A stretch of DNA of 46,178 nucleotides from contig JASHSP010000016.1 of NCBI GenBank assembly GCA_030038655.1, positions 1-46,178 on the forward strand, read 5' to 3'. The DNA comes from Thermoplasmata archaeon (lineage in GTDB: Archaea > Thermoplasmatota > Thermoplasmata > Lutacidiplasmatales > UBA184). The position numbers and the translations under genes were made by a program. Of this stretch, positions 32,682 to 41,694 are shown in pieces. Every line of letters begins with the position of its first letter. Position 1 is the stretch's first letter. The notes beneath the pieces are model-generated. The model made no database searches. It saw nothing but the letters and a program-made list of their open reading frames with translations, and had not been told where the DNA came from.

Positions 32682-33661
32682 ATCGCGCGCTCCTTGGGTC
32701 GGTAGAACGCGCGGTGGACCTCGGCGGGCCCCCCGTCCGGCGGGAAGCGGACCCGCACCCCCGGGGAGCGCCCGAACATCGTGAACTCGAGCGAATACCA
32801 CACGGCGGTCCAGCCGCCGGTCGGCTCCTCGAATGCTTCGCCGAAGTGGTACGTCGACTCCAGCACCGCGCTCGCCTTCCGCGCCAGCGGGTACGCCCAC
32901 TCGAGCGCCTGGTCGCCGGACCTCGGCGCCCCCGGGTGCGGCGTCGGCTCGAGGTCGGCCTCCGCGCGGAACGGCCCCGCGACGATCCCGCGGCCGAAGA
33001 CGTACCGCGCCCAGGTCGTACGCTGCCGGCCCGCCGCGGACCGCTCCGACAGGACGAGCCAGACGAACGGGTTGCCCGTGGGAACGACCGAGTCGAAGTC
33101 GCCGAGGGACTTCAGGCGCCGGCCGATGACGATCCGGCCGGCGAGCCGGATCGCGAAGTAGGCGCCGTAGAACACCATCAGGACGTAGACGGTCAGCAGG
33201 TAGATCGAGAACGCGACGTGGTTGCGCTCGACCCCGAGCAGCAGATAGAACGAGGCCACGGAGACCGCGAGGGTGAGGAAGTTGATCGCGCGATCCGCGT
33301 CCAGCTCGAGCTTCTTATCGGAGAACGGGAGGAGCGGCGGGACCGAGAAGTGCGTGAACCCGTCCTGGAGGATGTGGCAGACCCCCCCGACCTCCATCAC
33401 GAGGAAGTAGACGAGCGGGGAACCGGGAGCGAGGAGCGGCGCGATCAGCGCTCCCGCGACCGCGACCAGGCTGACCCCGAACAGCGAATGCGTGATCCCG
33501 TGGTGCCGGAGGATCGGGAACCGGCGCGCGAGCGGGAAGAACAGCGCGTCCGCGTCCGGCAACCCGCCCGCGAGGGCGCCCGCCGCGAGGTACGACGGGT
33601 TGAACCCGACGATCCCGAAGGTGACGAGGTACGCGACCAGGACGTGCGTGAAGAGGTCCAC
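32678..33661 (-). CDS. YdjM-like membrane-bound metal-dependent hydrolase
   Basis: The N-terminal half matches the YdjM (LexA-binding, inner-membrane metal hydrolase) family: MDLFTHVLVAYL, GGLPDADAL, RHHGITHSLFG and HILQDGFTH supply the characteristic Asp and His ligands within four to six helices. The C-terminal 120 residues are soluble and beta-rich with Trp and Pro, and are not part of the usual family. The start is a GTG at 33661, directly before the conserved DLFTH. Located 18 nt downstream of the EF-1B gene, probably the same transcript. Enzymatic activity in this family is not established. Confidence 0.82.
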   Translation of the reverse strand: MDLFTHVLVAYLVTFGIVGFNPSYLAAGALAGGLPDADALFFPLARRFPILRHHGITHSLFGVSLVAVAGALIAPLLAPGSPLVYFLVMEVGGVCHILQDGFTHFSVPPLLPFSDKKLELDADRAINFLTLAVSVASFYLLLGVERNHVAFSIYLLTVYVLMVFYGAYFAIRLAGRIVIGRRLKSLGDFDSVVPTGNPFVWLVLSERSAAGRQRTTWARYVFGRGIVAGPFRAEADLEPTPHPGAPRSGDQALEWAYPLARKASAVLESTYHFGEAFEEPTGGWTAVWYSLEFTMFGRSPGVRVRFPPDGGPAEVHRAFYRPKERAI

Positions 33662-33679
33662 GGGCCCGCACCCGAGGGC

Positions 33680-33946
33680 CTACAGGAGACCCTCTTCCAT
33701 GACCTCGACCGACTCGACGCCCGGGACCTTCGCGAGGGCGTGCTCGAGCGAGTCGAGGACCCCGCCGGTGTCGTCCATCACCGCCGAGACCAGGAGCGAT
33801 TTCAGGCCGTAGGCGATGTCCTTCACCTGCATCCCCCGGATCTGGACGCCCGCGGGGACCGACTCCTTCACGGCGTTCGCGACGGCCTTGAGGTCGGTGT
33901 CCACACCGTGCGGCATCAAGCGGAGCAGGACCGCGACCGAACCCAT
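33680..33946 (-). CDS. ef1b: Translation elongation factor aEF-1 beta
   Basis: Guanine nucleotide exchange factor for EF-1alpha. The 88 residues match archaeal EF-1B: MGSVAVLLRLMPHGVDTDL at the start, GMQVKDIAYGLKSLLVSAVM in the middle (family block of the type VxxIAFGLxAL), and VESVEVMEEGLL at the C-terminus. ATG at 33946. It follows the zinc micro-protein gene by 10 nt, the same pairing that is widespread in archaea, so they form an operon on the - strand. Confidence 0.93.
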   Translation of the reverse strand: MGSVAVLLRLMPHGVDTDLKAVANAVKESVPAGVQIRGMQVKDIAYGLKSLLVSAVMDDTGGVLDSLEHALAKVPGVESVEVMEEGLL

Positions 33947-33956
33947 CGTGGCGTTC

Positions 33957-34130
33957 CTACGGACCTTCGAACCCGCACTTCGGGCAGCGGTACATCACGC
34001 TCTGGTCGCGGCAGCGGGCACACCGTCCGACGGTCGTCTCGCCGCAGCTCGGGCACGGGAACGACGTCGCGCCCGGTGCCGGGATCGCGTTGCCGCACGA
34101 GGTGCACTTGAGCTCGGGTCGGGCCATCAT
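33957..34130 (-). CDS. Zinc micro-protein of the HVO_2753 type
   Basis: A 57-residue protein with four CxxC knuckles: Cys9/12 (KCTSCG), Cys26/29 (PCPSCG), Cys37/40 (RCARCR) and Cys49/52 (RCPKCG), ending in GFEGP. This is the double zinc-ribbon layout of the conserved archaeal protein next to EF-1B, of which haloarchaeal HVO_2753 is a studied member. Two adjacent ATGs (34130 and 34127) could both start translation. Together with EF-1B it suggests a link to translation or ribosome function (inference from neighbourhood). The gene is very short and easily missed. Confidence 0.9.
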   Translation of the reverse strand: MMARPELKCTSCGNAIPAPGATSFPCPSCGETTVGRCARCRDQSVMYRCPKCGFEGP

Positions 34131-34158
34131 GCTGGGTTGTCCGCTCCGACCGGGCGCG

Positions 34159-34989
34159 TCACCGCCGCGTTGCGCCTCGCCGGCGCGCGGCCACCCGGGT
34201 TGCCAATATAAAGAGTGTCCCCGCGAACGCCACGATGCCGAGGACGACCCAGACCGTATCGTTGGGCGGCGGTCCCGTGACGTAGAACGTGGTCGAGTAG
34301 ACCGTCTGTCCGTTCGCGAAGAGGACCAGTCCGTGCTCGTTCGCCACGGAGAGGGTGAACGTGTGGTAGCCGGCGGAGAGCCCCGTGGTCGCGTAGTCGT
34401 ACGTCAGGTTGTACGACTCGTTCGCCTTCAGGGTCGGCACTTTCACCGTGCCGACGGGGGACCCGTCAAGGTCGACGATCAGGGTGAACGGGAGGACGGT
34501 CACGGTCGGTCCCGCGACGAGCGTCGCCCAGAGGACGTACGGGTGCACGACCTGGACGACGTACGTGAGCGTGGTCGTGACGTTCGCGCTCCCGAAGCTC
34601 GAGGTGATCCGGACGACGAGCGTCACCGGCTGGGTCCGGTTCGTGACGGTGAGCGTGGTCGTCCCCGGCGCCGCGCTCGTGATCTGGCCGGTCGCCGGCG
34701 AGACGGTGACGTTGGTCGTGTTGGACGCCGTCACGGTCACGTTCCACGCCAGCGTTCCGACGATCGTCCCGTTGGGGGCGACCGCGGGGCCACCGGTCGC
34801 GTTGATGTAGTAGACGCCCGACTCGTTCACCCCGAGCGCGGCCGGGCCCGAGATGTTGCCGGTCACGGGGGACGAGGCGGCGGGGGCCATCGGCACGGCC
34901 AGTGCGCCGGGGGCGGTCCCGAGGACGAGTCCGAGGCCGGCGGCCACGAGCAGGAGCGCGAGGGCGGCGGATCGGAAGCCCGGCCTCAT
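34159..34989 (-). CDS. Secreted, membrane-anchored sequon-rich protein
   Basis: A 276-residue surface protein of unknown function. It has a signal peptide ([16 protein letters not shown] followed by an Ala-rich cleavage region), a Thr/Val-rich extracellular part of Ig-like beta segments with cadherin/big-2-like strands ([28 protein letters not shown]) and a C-terminal membrane helix with Arg-rich end. I count 12 N-x-S/T sequons. Before the membrane helix it has STTFYVTGP, nearly the same as the tail of AglB. The ATG at 34989 overlaps the aglB stop (ATGA), so it is translationally coupled to the enzyme likely to glycosylate it (inference). Confidence 0.8.
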   Translation of the reverse strand: MRPGFRSAALALLLVAAGLGLVLGTAPGALAVPMAPAASSPVTGNISGPAALGVNESGVYYINATGGPAVAPNGTIVGTLAWNVTVTASNTTNVTVSPATGQITSAAPGTTTLTVTNRTQPVTLVVRITSSFGSANVTTTLTYVVQVVHPYVLWATLVAGPTVTVLPFTLIVDLDGSPVGTVKVPTLKANESYNLTYDYATTGLSAGYHTFTLSVANEHGLVLFANGQTVYSTTFYVTGPPPNDTVWVVLGIVAFAGTLFILATRVAARRRGATRR

Positions 34990-37900
34990 CGACGCACCCA
35001 CTTCCGGGTCCGCCACCACCGGTAGCCGAGCACGATGCTCGCAAGCGCGATCGCCGGCACGAAGGCGAGGATTGCGATCAGCGCCTCGGGAAGCACGTTG
35101 GGCGCCGGGCCGACCGCCGGGCCCGTCACGTAGAACGTCGAGCTCTTCCCCGGATGGAGGGCCGCGACCGGGACGCGGATCGTGGCGCTCGCGGTCGAGC
35201 CGGTGATGTTCGTGACCGTCGCCGAGACCGTGACCGACCCCGGCGGAACGAACACCGTCTGGGAGGTCGTGAGGTTGATGGCGAACGTCTCGTTCGCGCC
35301 GCCCTCCAGCGTCACCGGCGACGACGTGAGCGTCCCGTTCTGGGTCAACGCGGTCGTCCATCCCAGCGAGTTGAGGGCCCGTTCGTTCACGACCGCGATG
35401 GCGATCTGCTCCGGCGTGTTACCGCGGTTGACCAGGTAGAACGGTACCACGGCCGCCGAAGCCCCCACCTGCACCGGGTCGGTGGGCGTCGGACCGATGC
35501 CGACACCGTAGAACGGCAGCACGTGGACGGTCGGGGCGGGCGTGACCTGCCCGACCGTCGTACCGTTCGTCGTCTGGAAGGAGATCGCGACGGGCGCGTG
35601 GTTGGTCACGGTCCCGGCCGGGACGCCGATGCGGGCCTCGCCCGAGACCGCCGCCCCCCCCGGCTCCAGCGTCACGTTGCCGATCGTGAAGGTGAAGTTC
35701 CAGAACGCCGGGGAGCCGACCGGATGGACGGTGATTGGGACGTTTCCGGTGTCCCGGACGCTGAACGCGAACGTCGCCGCCCCCCCCGCCGAGACCGTGG
35801 CGGAGGTCGAACCGGAGAGCACCGCGGTCGCGGTGGTCTCGACCGGGACGGCCAGCGCGAGGGTCGCGCCGACGTTCCCGGATCGGATGACGACCGTCGC
35901 GTTGGCGGTCGCGTTACCGGCGAAGCCGTGGAGCGTCCCCGGAGCCGTGGCGAGGACCGAGTAGGTCCCGATCGGGAGCGCCAGGTCGAGTGTGGTACCC
36001 ATCGCCACGTCGGGGAAGAGGGTCATGTCGCCGTAGGCGTCCTTCACGGTGACCGCGGCCGCGTTGACGGTCTGGGAGGGAGCGCTCGACGCGACCACGG
36101 AGATCGCCGCGTTCCAGGTGGGGAACAGCGTGATCGTGATGCTGCGAGCGTTGGGCTGCACGAGGGCCCGCCCGAAGGCGGCGTAAGCGCTGCCCGAGGA
36201 AGCGACCGCGTAGACGCGGTACGTCCCCGTCGGCAGCAGGGCGGCGAACGTCCCGTTCGTCGCGTTCAGGGTCGTGACGGAGGTCGAGGGGTAGGGGCCG
36301 ACGAGCCGCAACGTGCCGGGGACCGTGCCGCCGCCCGCGGAACGCACGAGGCTCCCGTTGAACCACGCGGGCAGGACCGTGCCGACGAGGGCGACCGAGC
36401 ACGCCGAGTCGGACGCGCTGACGGCGCACGAGGTGTCCGGGGCGGTCGCCCAGGTCTCCTCGATGCTCCCGTTGGGGCCGGAGGTGGCGACGGTCGTGTT
36501 GACCTCGACGGAGTACGTGCCGTTCGGTGGCAGGACGGCCGAAAAGCTACCGGCACTCGCCGGCGTCACGATCGTGGTACCGCTCCCGCCCACGAGAGTG
36601 ACCGGGGTGGTGAGTTTCAGCGTCGTGCCGTTCGGTGCGACGAGGGTCCCGGATAGCGTCACCGCAGCGTGGTTGAGCACGAGCGTCGGCGCAATGGCGC
36701 CGTCTTCCGCGACGTTGACGTACGTCACGTTCGCGTAACGGAGCCCGGCGGTTGCGTTGGTGCCGTTCACGTGGGCCGTGTAGTTGCCGGCCGCGATGCG
36801 GAATCCGGTCAAGAAGGCAGTCCCGTTGGCGCTGACGGTCAGGGCCGGCGACGCGAAGGAGACCGTCACGTTCGCGGGAACGATCTTCTTCGGCAGGGTC
36901 AGCGAGCCCTTCGCCTTCACCTCCGGAAGCACGCTGATCGTGAAGTGCGCGGAGGCCGCCCCGAACGCCACGGTCGCGTTCACGGCCGCCGGGGAACGGT
37001 AGACGACCGAGCCGTTCGCCCCGGCCGCGGTCACCGCGTACCGTCCGGCCGGGAGAGTCAGCGTGAAGCTCGGCCCCCCGACTACCGATCGGGTGACGGC
37101 GGTCGGGGTCTCGCCGGTCAGGTTGACGGTGACGGGAGTCCCCGTGGGCACGCCGACGACGGACAGGGTCACGGGGACGCCCTGGACCGGCAGGTAGAGC
37201 CGCGTCAGGTTCTGCAGGCTGCCGGGCGTGAGGCCGCAGCGCGTGACCGACTCGTAGCCGGGCGCGGACGCGGCGACGCAGTAGCCACCGGCGGAGAACG
37301 GGATGCTGGACGGCAGGTTGAACCCGACCGCGGACGATGCGGAAGCGAGCGCCCGCACGCCCGGGCCGGACGGTCCGGCCGTGACCGACACGCTCGCCCC
37401 GGCGGCGGCGAAGAAGCCGGTCGACCCGTTCGTCCCGACGGTGAACTGGGGGGTGATCGCGGTCGACGTGTCGAGGTCGAGCGTGGTCGCGTTGGCGATC
37501 GTGGTCGAGCCGAGGGCGGCGAAGCTCTCGGTGGAGCTCGAGCTCAGGCCCTGCAGCGCGAGCACGGAGTACGCGCCGGCCGGGAGGTACATCCCGTACG
37601 ACCCCGTGGTGTTGGCCCACGCGACGAGCTCGCCGCTGCCCGAGCTCGGGTAGGCGATCACGGCGGTCTCGAGGAGCGATTCGCCCGCGACCGGCGGGGC
37701 TTCGCCGGCGAGGCGGTAGGCCGGCGTGAGGTTCAGCAGCAGCGTGGGGCTGGTCGTCCCCCCGGTGACGGTCACGGTCCCCAGCGCGGCCGAGAGCGAG
37801 CTCCCCGCGTACCCGAGAGCGTAGACCGAGTAGCTCCCCGCCCGGAGGGACATCTGGGCGTATCCGGCGGAGTTGGTCATCACAACCGACGTGTCGCCCG

Positions 37901-40900
37901 TCGCGTTCACGGCGGTTTCGATGATGTTGTGCCCCACGCCGGTGAACGAGAGGAGCGGAACGAAGCTCACCGGGACGTCGGCCACGCCCGCCGCGCCCGA
38001 GACCGCTTCGACCGTCACGGTGCCGGTCGGCTCGAGCACGAGGTCCGCTGTCGCGGGCGACGCGGACGAGTTCGCATCGACCGCGACGACGTTCGAACGG
38101 TCGGAGGAGTTGGAACCGACCGCCTGGACTGTGTACGCACCGGGCACGAATCCCTTGAACGAGTACGTCCCCCCGGTCGCGGAGGTGGTCGTGGCCACGA
38201 TGCCGGTGGAGTTGGACAGGCTCACGAGGGCGCCGACGGCGGCGCTTCCGCTCGCCGACCGGACGGTACCGGTGATCGAACCGGTCGCGAGACCGACGGT
38301 GGCGTTCGTCGTCCCGCCGGCGCTCACGTTCTCGCTCGTCTGGTTGAACGTCGTGCCCCCGACCGTCACGGAGTAGTTGTACAGCCCCGGCGGGATCGAG
38401 GGAAGGGAGAACGACCCGCTCGCGTCGGTCACGGCGGTGAACGAATCGAGCCCGCTCTGCGAGAGGGTGACGCGGGCCCCCGGGATCACGAGGTCCGTGG
38501 TCGGCTCGAACGTCGACGAGTTCGCGGTGTTCCAGTAGACGAAGCCGTTGACCGTCCCGCTCGGGATCGTGATCGGCATCACCACCGTCTGCGGGTCGAG
38601 GCTGTAGCCGAGCGCGTCGGGCACGTAGACCTTGATCGAGCGCACGAGGTTGTCGCCGGCCTGGGAGAGCGCGTCGAACGTGCCGGTCGTCAGGTTGATG
38701 GTGTCGTTGCCCGGCGGCAGGATGAGCGAGAACGTCCCGTTCGCGTTCGTCACGTTCGTCATGTGCGGGATCCCGTACCCGTCGTAGACCGTGACGCGGA
38801 CGCCGGGCGCGGGCTTTCCGTTCGGTAGGTGGATCGACCCGAGGACGGGCTCGCCGGGGTAGTAGGCGAGCATCGTCTCGCCGCCTTCGAAGTACGAATC
38901 CGCGGAGGTGTCCGCGGTGCCGTTCGTCTCGTTCGCGACGTGGAGCGCATTGTGCAGGTTGGTGGCGTAGAAGCACGAGGCGCCGGCCGTGGCGTTCTTT
39001 ACGCCGGGGCAAACGTAAGCGGTGTGGTAGACCATCTGGAAGTGCTCGAGCATCCAGCCGGGCTCGAGCGGGGAGGACTGGGCCGCTCCGGTCAGGCCCG
39101 GTATACCGCCGCTCAGTCCGACGTCGGTCCCGTTGTAACCGATGTACTCCCGGTAGATCATCGAGTTGTAGAACGGCGCCGAGTAGTTGATCTCGTACTG
39201 GACGGGGCTCACGTCGGCGGGGACCTGGCCGAGGGGGTAGGTGTTCCCGTCCGATCCGAGGACGGTGACGTTGAAGAACGTGGTCGGCAGGCCGGCGGAG
39301 TTGATGACGCGGCCGGTGAGGTCGGCCGGGGCGTAGAAGATCCCCGTGTCGGAGCCGCTGAAGGGGAACAGGCGGCTGTCGGTCATCGCGTACCGGATCG
39401 TCCAGCCGGTGTAGGCCTGGATGTCGTCGTAGACGCGGGCGACTCCGGTGAGCGAGAGGGACCCGGCGAGGAAGTACGACACCGCGAGGTACATCGCGTT
39501 GTCGTCGGTGATCGTGGAGGGGTTGACGGGCAGGTACTTCTCGGGGTTCCCGACCACGAGGCTGTAATCGTTGCTCTCGTTGACCAAGTAGTTGTGCAAC
39601 TCGGTGAGGTTCACGCCGTCCCTCGCCAGGACCGCGTTGAGGCCGGTGGGCAGCGTCGGGTCGCCCGACTTCTCCTGCTCCGCCTGCAGGAGGGTGGTCG
39701 CGAGCACAGCGATGGCGAGCGACTCGTTCTGGGCGAGCAGGAACTGTCCGGCCGGGTCGATCCCGTTCTGGAAGTTGTCCGCGACGCTCGGATGCTGCCC
39801 CTGGTCGATCGCCTGGAACCCGTAATCCCACCAGCTGACGAATGCCGGACGCTGGGGTTCGGGCAGGTTGGTGTCCTGCGTGGCGAGCCAGTTGTAGGCG
39901 GCGCTGTCGTACTGGTTCGGCGTGTCCAAGGACGAGCCGGCGGCCCCCAGAATGTTGGACGCGGGGGACGACGAGTTGAGCTTGAGCCAGGACGGGATCG
40001 TGTCGTTGATCTGCTGCGCCAACGCGTCCTTCGTGTTGCCGGGGATGCCGGCGTCGACCGAGAGCCAGACGTTCGGGAGGATGAGCGCGACGACGAGGGC
40101 GAGGACGAGCACGTGCCGCGCCTTGAACGCCTTGCGGAAGGCGGCCGCCCGACCCCCGCGGTCCGAGAGGGAGGCGACGGTCCGCCGCAGCGCGGGGTAC
40201 CCGCCCACGTCCAGGGCCCGGTGCAAGGCCTCGGCCGACAGGAGCGCAAACGCGGGGGCCCCGACCACGAAGAACTTCGCGGCCGAGATCGGGAGGTAGA
40301 TCGAGATGATCGAGAAGACCATGAACGCGATGAGGTACCGCTTGAACCGGCCCCGCGCCAGGAAGTAGCCGAACAGCGCGAGTCCCACGAACGCGAGGAA
40401 GAAGGTGAACACCCCGTAGCCTATGACGAGCGCGTCGACCGACGGGGCCTGCGCCTCCGCGATGGTCGAGTAGATCAGGTTCTTGACGAAGTATCCCTGC
40501 CCCGTGACGACGTCCGTGAAGTACCGCGGGAAGACCAGCTTGAGGAAGATCGCGGCCGCCCCCACGAAGGCGACCAACGCGGGAATGGAGAACACCCACG
40601 GGATGTCCCGCATCAGGAGGAACGGCAGCAGGATCAGGAGCACCCCGAAGAACAGGAGGATCGGCACCTCGAGGAACAGGTCGATCTCACCCTGGACGAT
40701 GTAGTACGGAGCGCACATCGGGAACGCGACCAGCCCGATGATCCACGTCGAGACGTACAGCCCGAACGAATCGACCTTGTGGATCCGCTCGACCAGCATG
40801 GCGACCAGTAGCGTGACGCCGATCAGGGCCACTCCGTAGGTGTACCCCTGCCAGGCGAGGGCCAGGGCCCCCAGACAGACCCCCGTGAAGACCGACCATT

Positions 40901-41564
40901 TCACCGCCGTTCGCTCGGTGCGCAGGAAGGCGCGGATCCCCGGGATGTACTGCCCGGGCTTGCGGTAGCTCTCGATCCACCGTCTCGACCCGACCGCCTT
41001 GAGGGTGCGAAGGTAGGCGTAGACCAGGACCATGACGAAGAACGTGTAGAACGTGAGGTAGTTCGCATACCCGAACGTCCCCGAGTCGATGGTCGCGGTC
41101 ATGAACGGGAAGATCAGACAGGCGATCAGGCCCATCCGGCGCCCGCTGACCTCGCGGCCGATGAGGTAGAGGGGGAACACGCCCAGCGCTGCCCACAGCG
41201 GGGGTTCCATGTCGAGGAACCAGGCCCCGGCGGCCACGGCGTTCCCGCCGAACAGCGGCGCGAAGAGTATCCCGAGGACCGCGTTCAGCCAGTCGAACAG
41301 CGGTTCCCGCGGGTTGATCGCCCCGATGGGGAACTTGAGCATCGGGTCGAAGACGAGGTTGTGATGCGTCATGATGATGTACGCCATCACGCGCGAATGG
41401 TAGTACGAGTCCGAGCCGCCCGCGTACGTGTACAGCGCGCCGTACTGCGCGATGATGGGGTACTGCCAGACCGTGTTGATCAGGAGCGTGAAGCCGAATG
41501 CGCTCAGCAGCAGCGCGAGCGTCCACCCGTGGCGCCGCCACCAGCCCACCTGAGTCGAGTCCAT
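34986..41564 (-). CDS. aglB: Giant AglB-type oligosaccharyltransferase with surface repeat domains
   Basis: Transfers lipid-linked glycan to Asn on exported proteins. At 2192 residues it is more than twice the usual 700-1,000. Residues 1-500 hold about 11-13 membrane helices; the first external loop carries Asp52 in GGSDSYYHSR, a probable metal ligand. WWDYG at 578-582 is the diagnostic STT3 acceptor motif. From about 905 come some 11 transthyretin/carboxypeptidase-regulatory-like beta repeats (G-x-V..PxG.V.L ... G.Y.V), then two NEW3-like beta-sandwich domains (about 1909-2140), then STFYVTGP and a C-terminal membrane helix with a basic end. The external part is full of sequons. It has a TATA box at 41612-41622 and an ATG at 41564. 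One uninterrupted frame, so not a fused pair of broken genes. Confidence 0.93.
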   Translation of the reverse strand: MDSTQVGWWRRHGWTLALLLSAFGFTLLINTVWQYPIIAQYGALYTYAGGSDSYYHSRVMAYIIMTHHNLVFDPMLKFPIGAINPREPLFDWLNAVLGILFAPLFGGNAVAAGAWFLDMEPPLWAALGVFPLYLIGREVSGRRMGLIACLIFPFMTATIDSGTFGYANYLTFYTFFVMVLVYAYLRTLKAVGSRRWIESYRKPGQYIPGIRAFLRTERTAVKWSVFTGVCLGALALAWQGYTYGVALIGVTLLVAMLVERIHKVDSFGLYVSTWIIGLVAFPMCAPYYIVQGEIDLFLEVPILLFFGVLLILLPFLLMRDIPWVFSIPALVAFVGAAAIFLKLVFPRYFTDVVTGQGYFVKNLIYSTIAEAQAPSVDALVIGYGVFTFFLAFVGLALFGYFLARGRFKRYLIAFMVFSIISIYLPISAAKFFVVGAPAFALLSAEALHRALDVGGYPALRRTVASLSDRGGRAAAFRKAFKARHVLVLALVVALILPNVWLSVDAGIPGNTKDALAQQINDTIPSWLKLNSSSPASNILGAAGSSLDTPNQYDSAAYNWLATQDTNLPEPQRPAFVSWWDYGFQAIDQGQHPSVADNFQNGIDPAGQFLLAQNESLAIAVLATTLLQAEQEKSGDPTLPTGLNAVLARDGVNLTELHNYLVNESNDYSLVVGNPEKYLPVNPSTITDDNAMYLAVSYFLAGSLSLTGVARVYDDIQAYTGWTIRYAMTDSRLFPFSGSDTGIFYAPADLTGRVINSAGLPTTFFNVTVLGSDGNTYPLGQVPADVSPVQYEINYSAPFYNSMIYREYIGYNGTDVGLSGGIPGLTGAAQSSPLEPGWMLEHFQMVYHTAYVCPGVKNATAGASCFYATNLHNALHVANETNGTADTSADSYFEGGETMLAYYPGEPVLGSIHLPNGKPAPGVRVTVYDGYGIPHMTNVTNANGTFSLILPPGNDTINLTTGTFDALSQAGDNLVRSIKVYVPDALGYSLDPQTVVMPITIPSGTVNGFVYWNTANSSTFEPTTDLVIPGARVTLSQSGLDSFTAVTDASGSFSLPSIPPGLYNYSVTVGGTTFNQTSENVSAGGTTNATVGLATGSITGTVRSASGSAAVGALVSLSNSTGIVATTTSATGGTYSFKGFVPGAYTVQAVGSNSSDRSNVVAVDANSSASPATADLVLEPTGTVTVEAVSGAAGVADVPVSFVPLLSFTGVGHNIIETAVNATGDTSVVMTNSAGYAQMSLRAGSYSVYALGYAGSSLSAALGTVTVTGGTTSPTLLLNLTPAYRLAGEAPPVAGESLLETAVIAYPSSGSGELVAWANTTGSYGMYLPAGAYSVLALQGLSSSSTESFAALGSTTIANATTLDLDTSTAITPQFTVGTNGSTGFFAAAGASVSVTAGPSGPGVRALASASSAVGFNLPSSIPFSAGGYCVAASAPGYESVTRCGLTPGSLQNLTRLYLPVQGVPVTLSVVGVPTGTPVTVNLTGETPTAVTRSVVGGPSFTLTLPAGRYAVTAAGANGSVVYRSPAAVNATVAFGAASAHFTISVLPEVKAKGSLTLPKKIVPANVTVSFASPALTVSANGTAFLTGFRIAAGNYTAHVNGTNATAGLRYANVTYVNVAEDGAIAPTLVLNHAAVTLSGTLVAPNGTTLKLTTPVTLVGGSGTTIVTPASAGSFSAVLPPNGTYSVEVNTTVATSGPNGSIEETWATAPDTSCAVSASDSACSVALVGTVLPAWFNGSLVRSAGGGTVPGTLRLVGPYPSTSVTTLNATNGTFAALLPTGTYRVYAVASSGSAYAAFGRALVQPNARSITITLFPTWNAAISVVASSAPSQTVNAAAVTVKDAYGDMTLFPDVAMGTTLDLALPIGTYSVLATAPGTLHGFAGNATANATVVIRSGNVGATLALAVPVETTATAVLSGSTSATVSAGGAATFAFSVRDTGNVPITVHPVGSPAFWNFTFTIGNVTLEPGGAAVSGEARIGVPAGTVTNHAPVAISFQTTNGTTVGQVTPAPTVHVLPFYGVGIGPTPTDPVQVGASAAVVPFYLVNRGNTPEQIAIAVVNERALNSLGWTTALTQNGTLTSSPVTLEGGANETFAINLTTSQTVFVPPGSVTVSATVTNITGSTASATIRVPVAALHPGKSSTFYVTGPAVGPAPNVLPEALIAILAFVPAIALASIVLGYRWWRTRKWVRR
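35850..38852 (-). repeat. Tandem beta-sandwich repeat region of AglB
   Basis: Residues about 905-1905 of AglB consist of about 11 units of 70-100 residues, each ending in a strand-turn like PPGLYNYSVTVGG, VPGAYTVQAVGS, PAGAYSVLALQG, PAGRYAVTAAG, PTGTYRVYAVAS or PIGTYSVLATAPG. Units are divergent from each other, so this is an old domain expansion rather than recent DNA duplication. Confidence 0.75.
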
Positions 41565-41610
41565 GCTACCGCGCCCTTCCGTTGCGGGGGCGGGCCGCGA
41601 GACCTGGGGG

Positions 41611-41622
41611 CGGTATAAATAG
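41611..41622 (-). promoter_or_regulatory. TATA box for aglB
   Basis: On the - strand this reads CTATTTATACCG, the most canonical TATA box in the window, centred about 53 nt before the aglB ATG, so a leader of about 27 nt is predicted. Next to it on the + strand the 130-nt gap has no gene. Confidence 0.75.
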
Positions 41623-41694
41623 CCTCCTTAGACCGAGGGCGGCCGGAGCCGAAATGGGCCGTCGAGCGCGGCTTCGCGCCGAGCGGTCGCGGGC

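Noticed and set aside
36547-40599. - strand open frame of 1,350 codons within aglB
   Set aside because: It is a second frame of the aglB region; aglB itself has the STT3 motifs and coherent repeat domains, and the alternative is Arg/Pro-rich.
34986-41564. aglB as an artefact joining two genes
   Set aside because: There is no stop, no internal start with ribosome-binding site, and the composition changes smoothly from the STT3 part to repeats, with a C-terminal anchor at the end. An assembly error cannot be fully excluded without reads.
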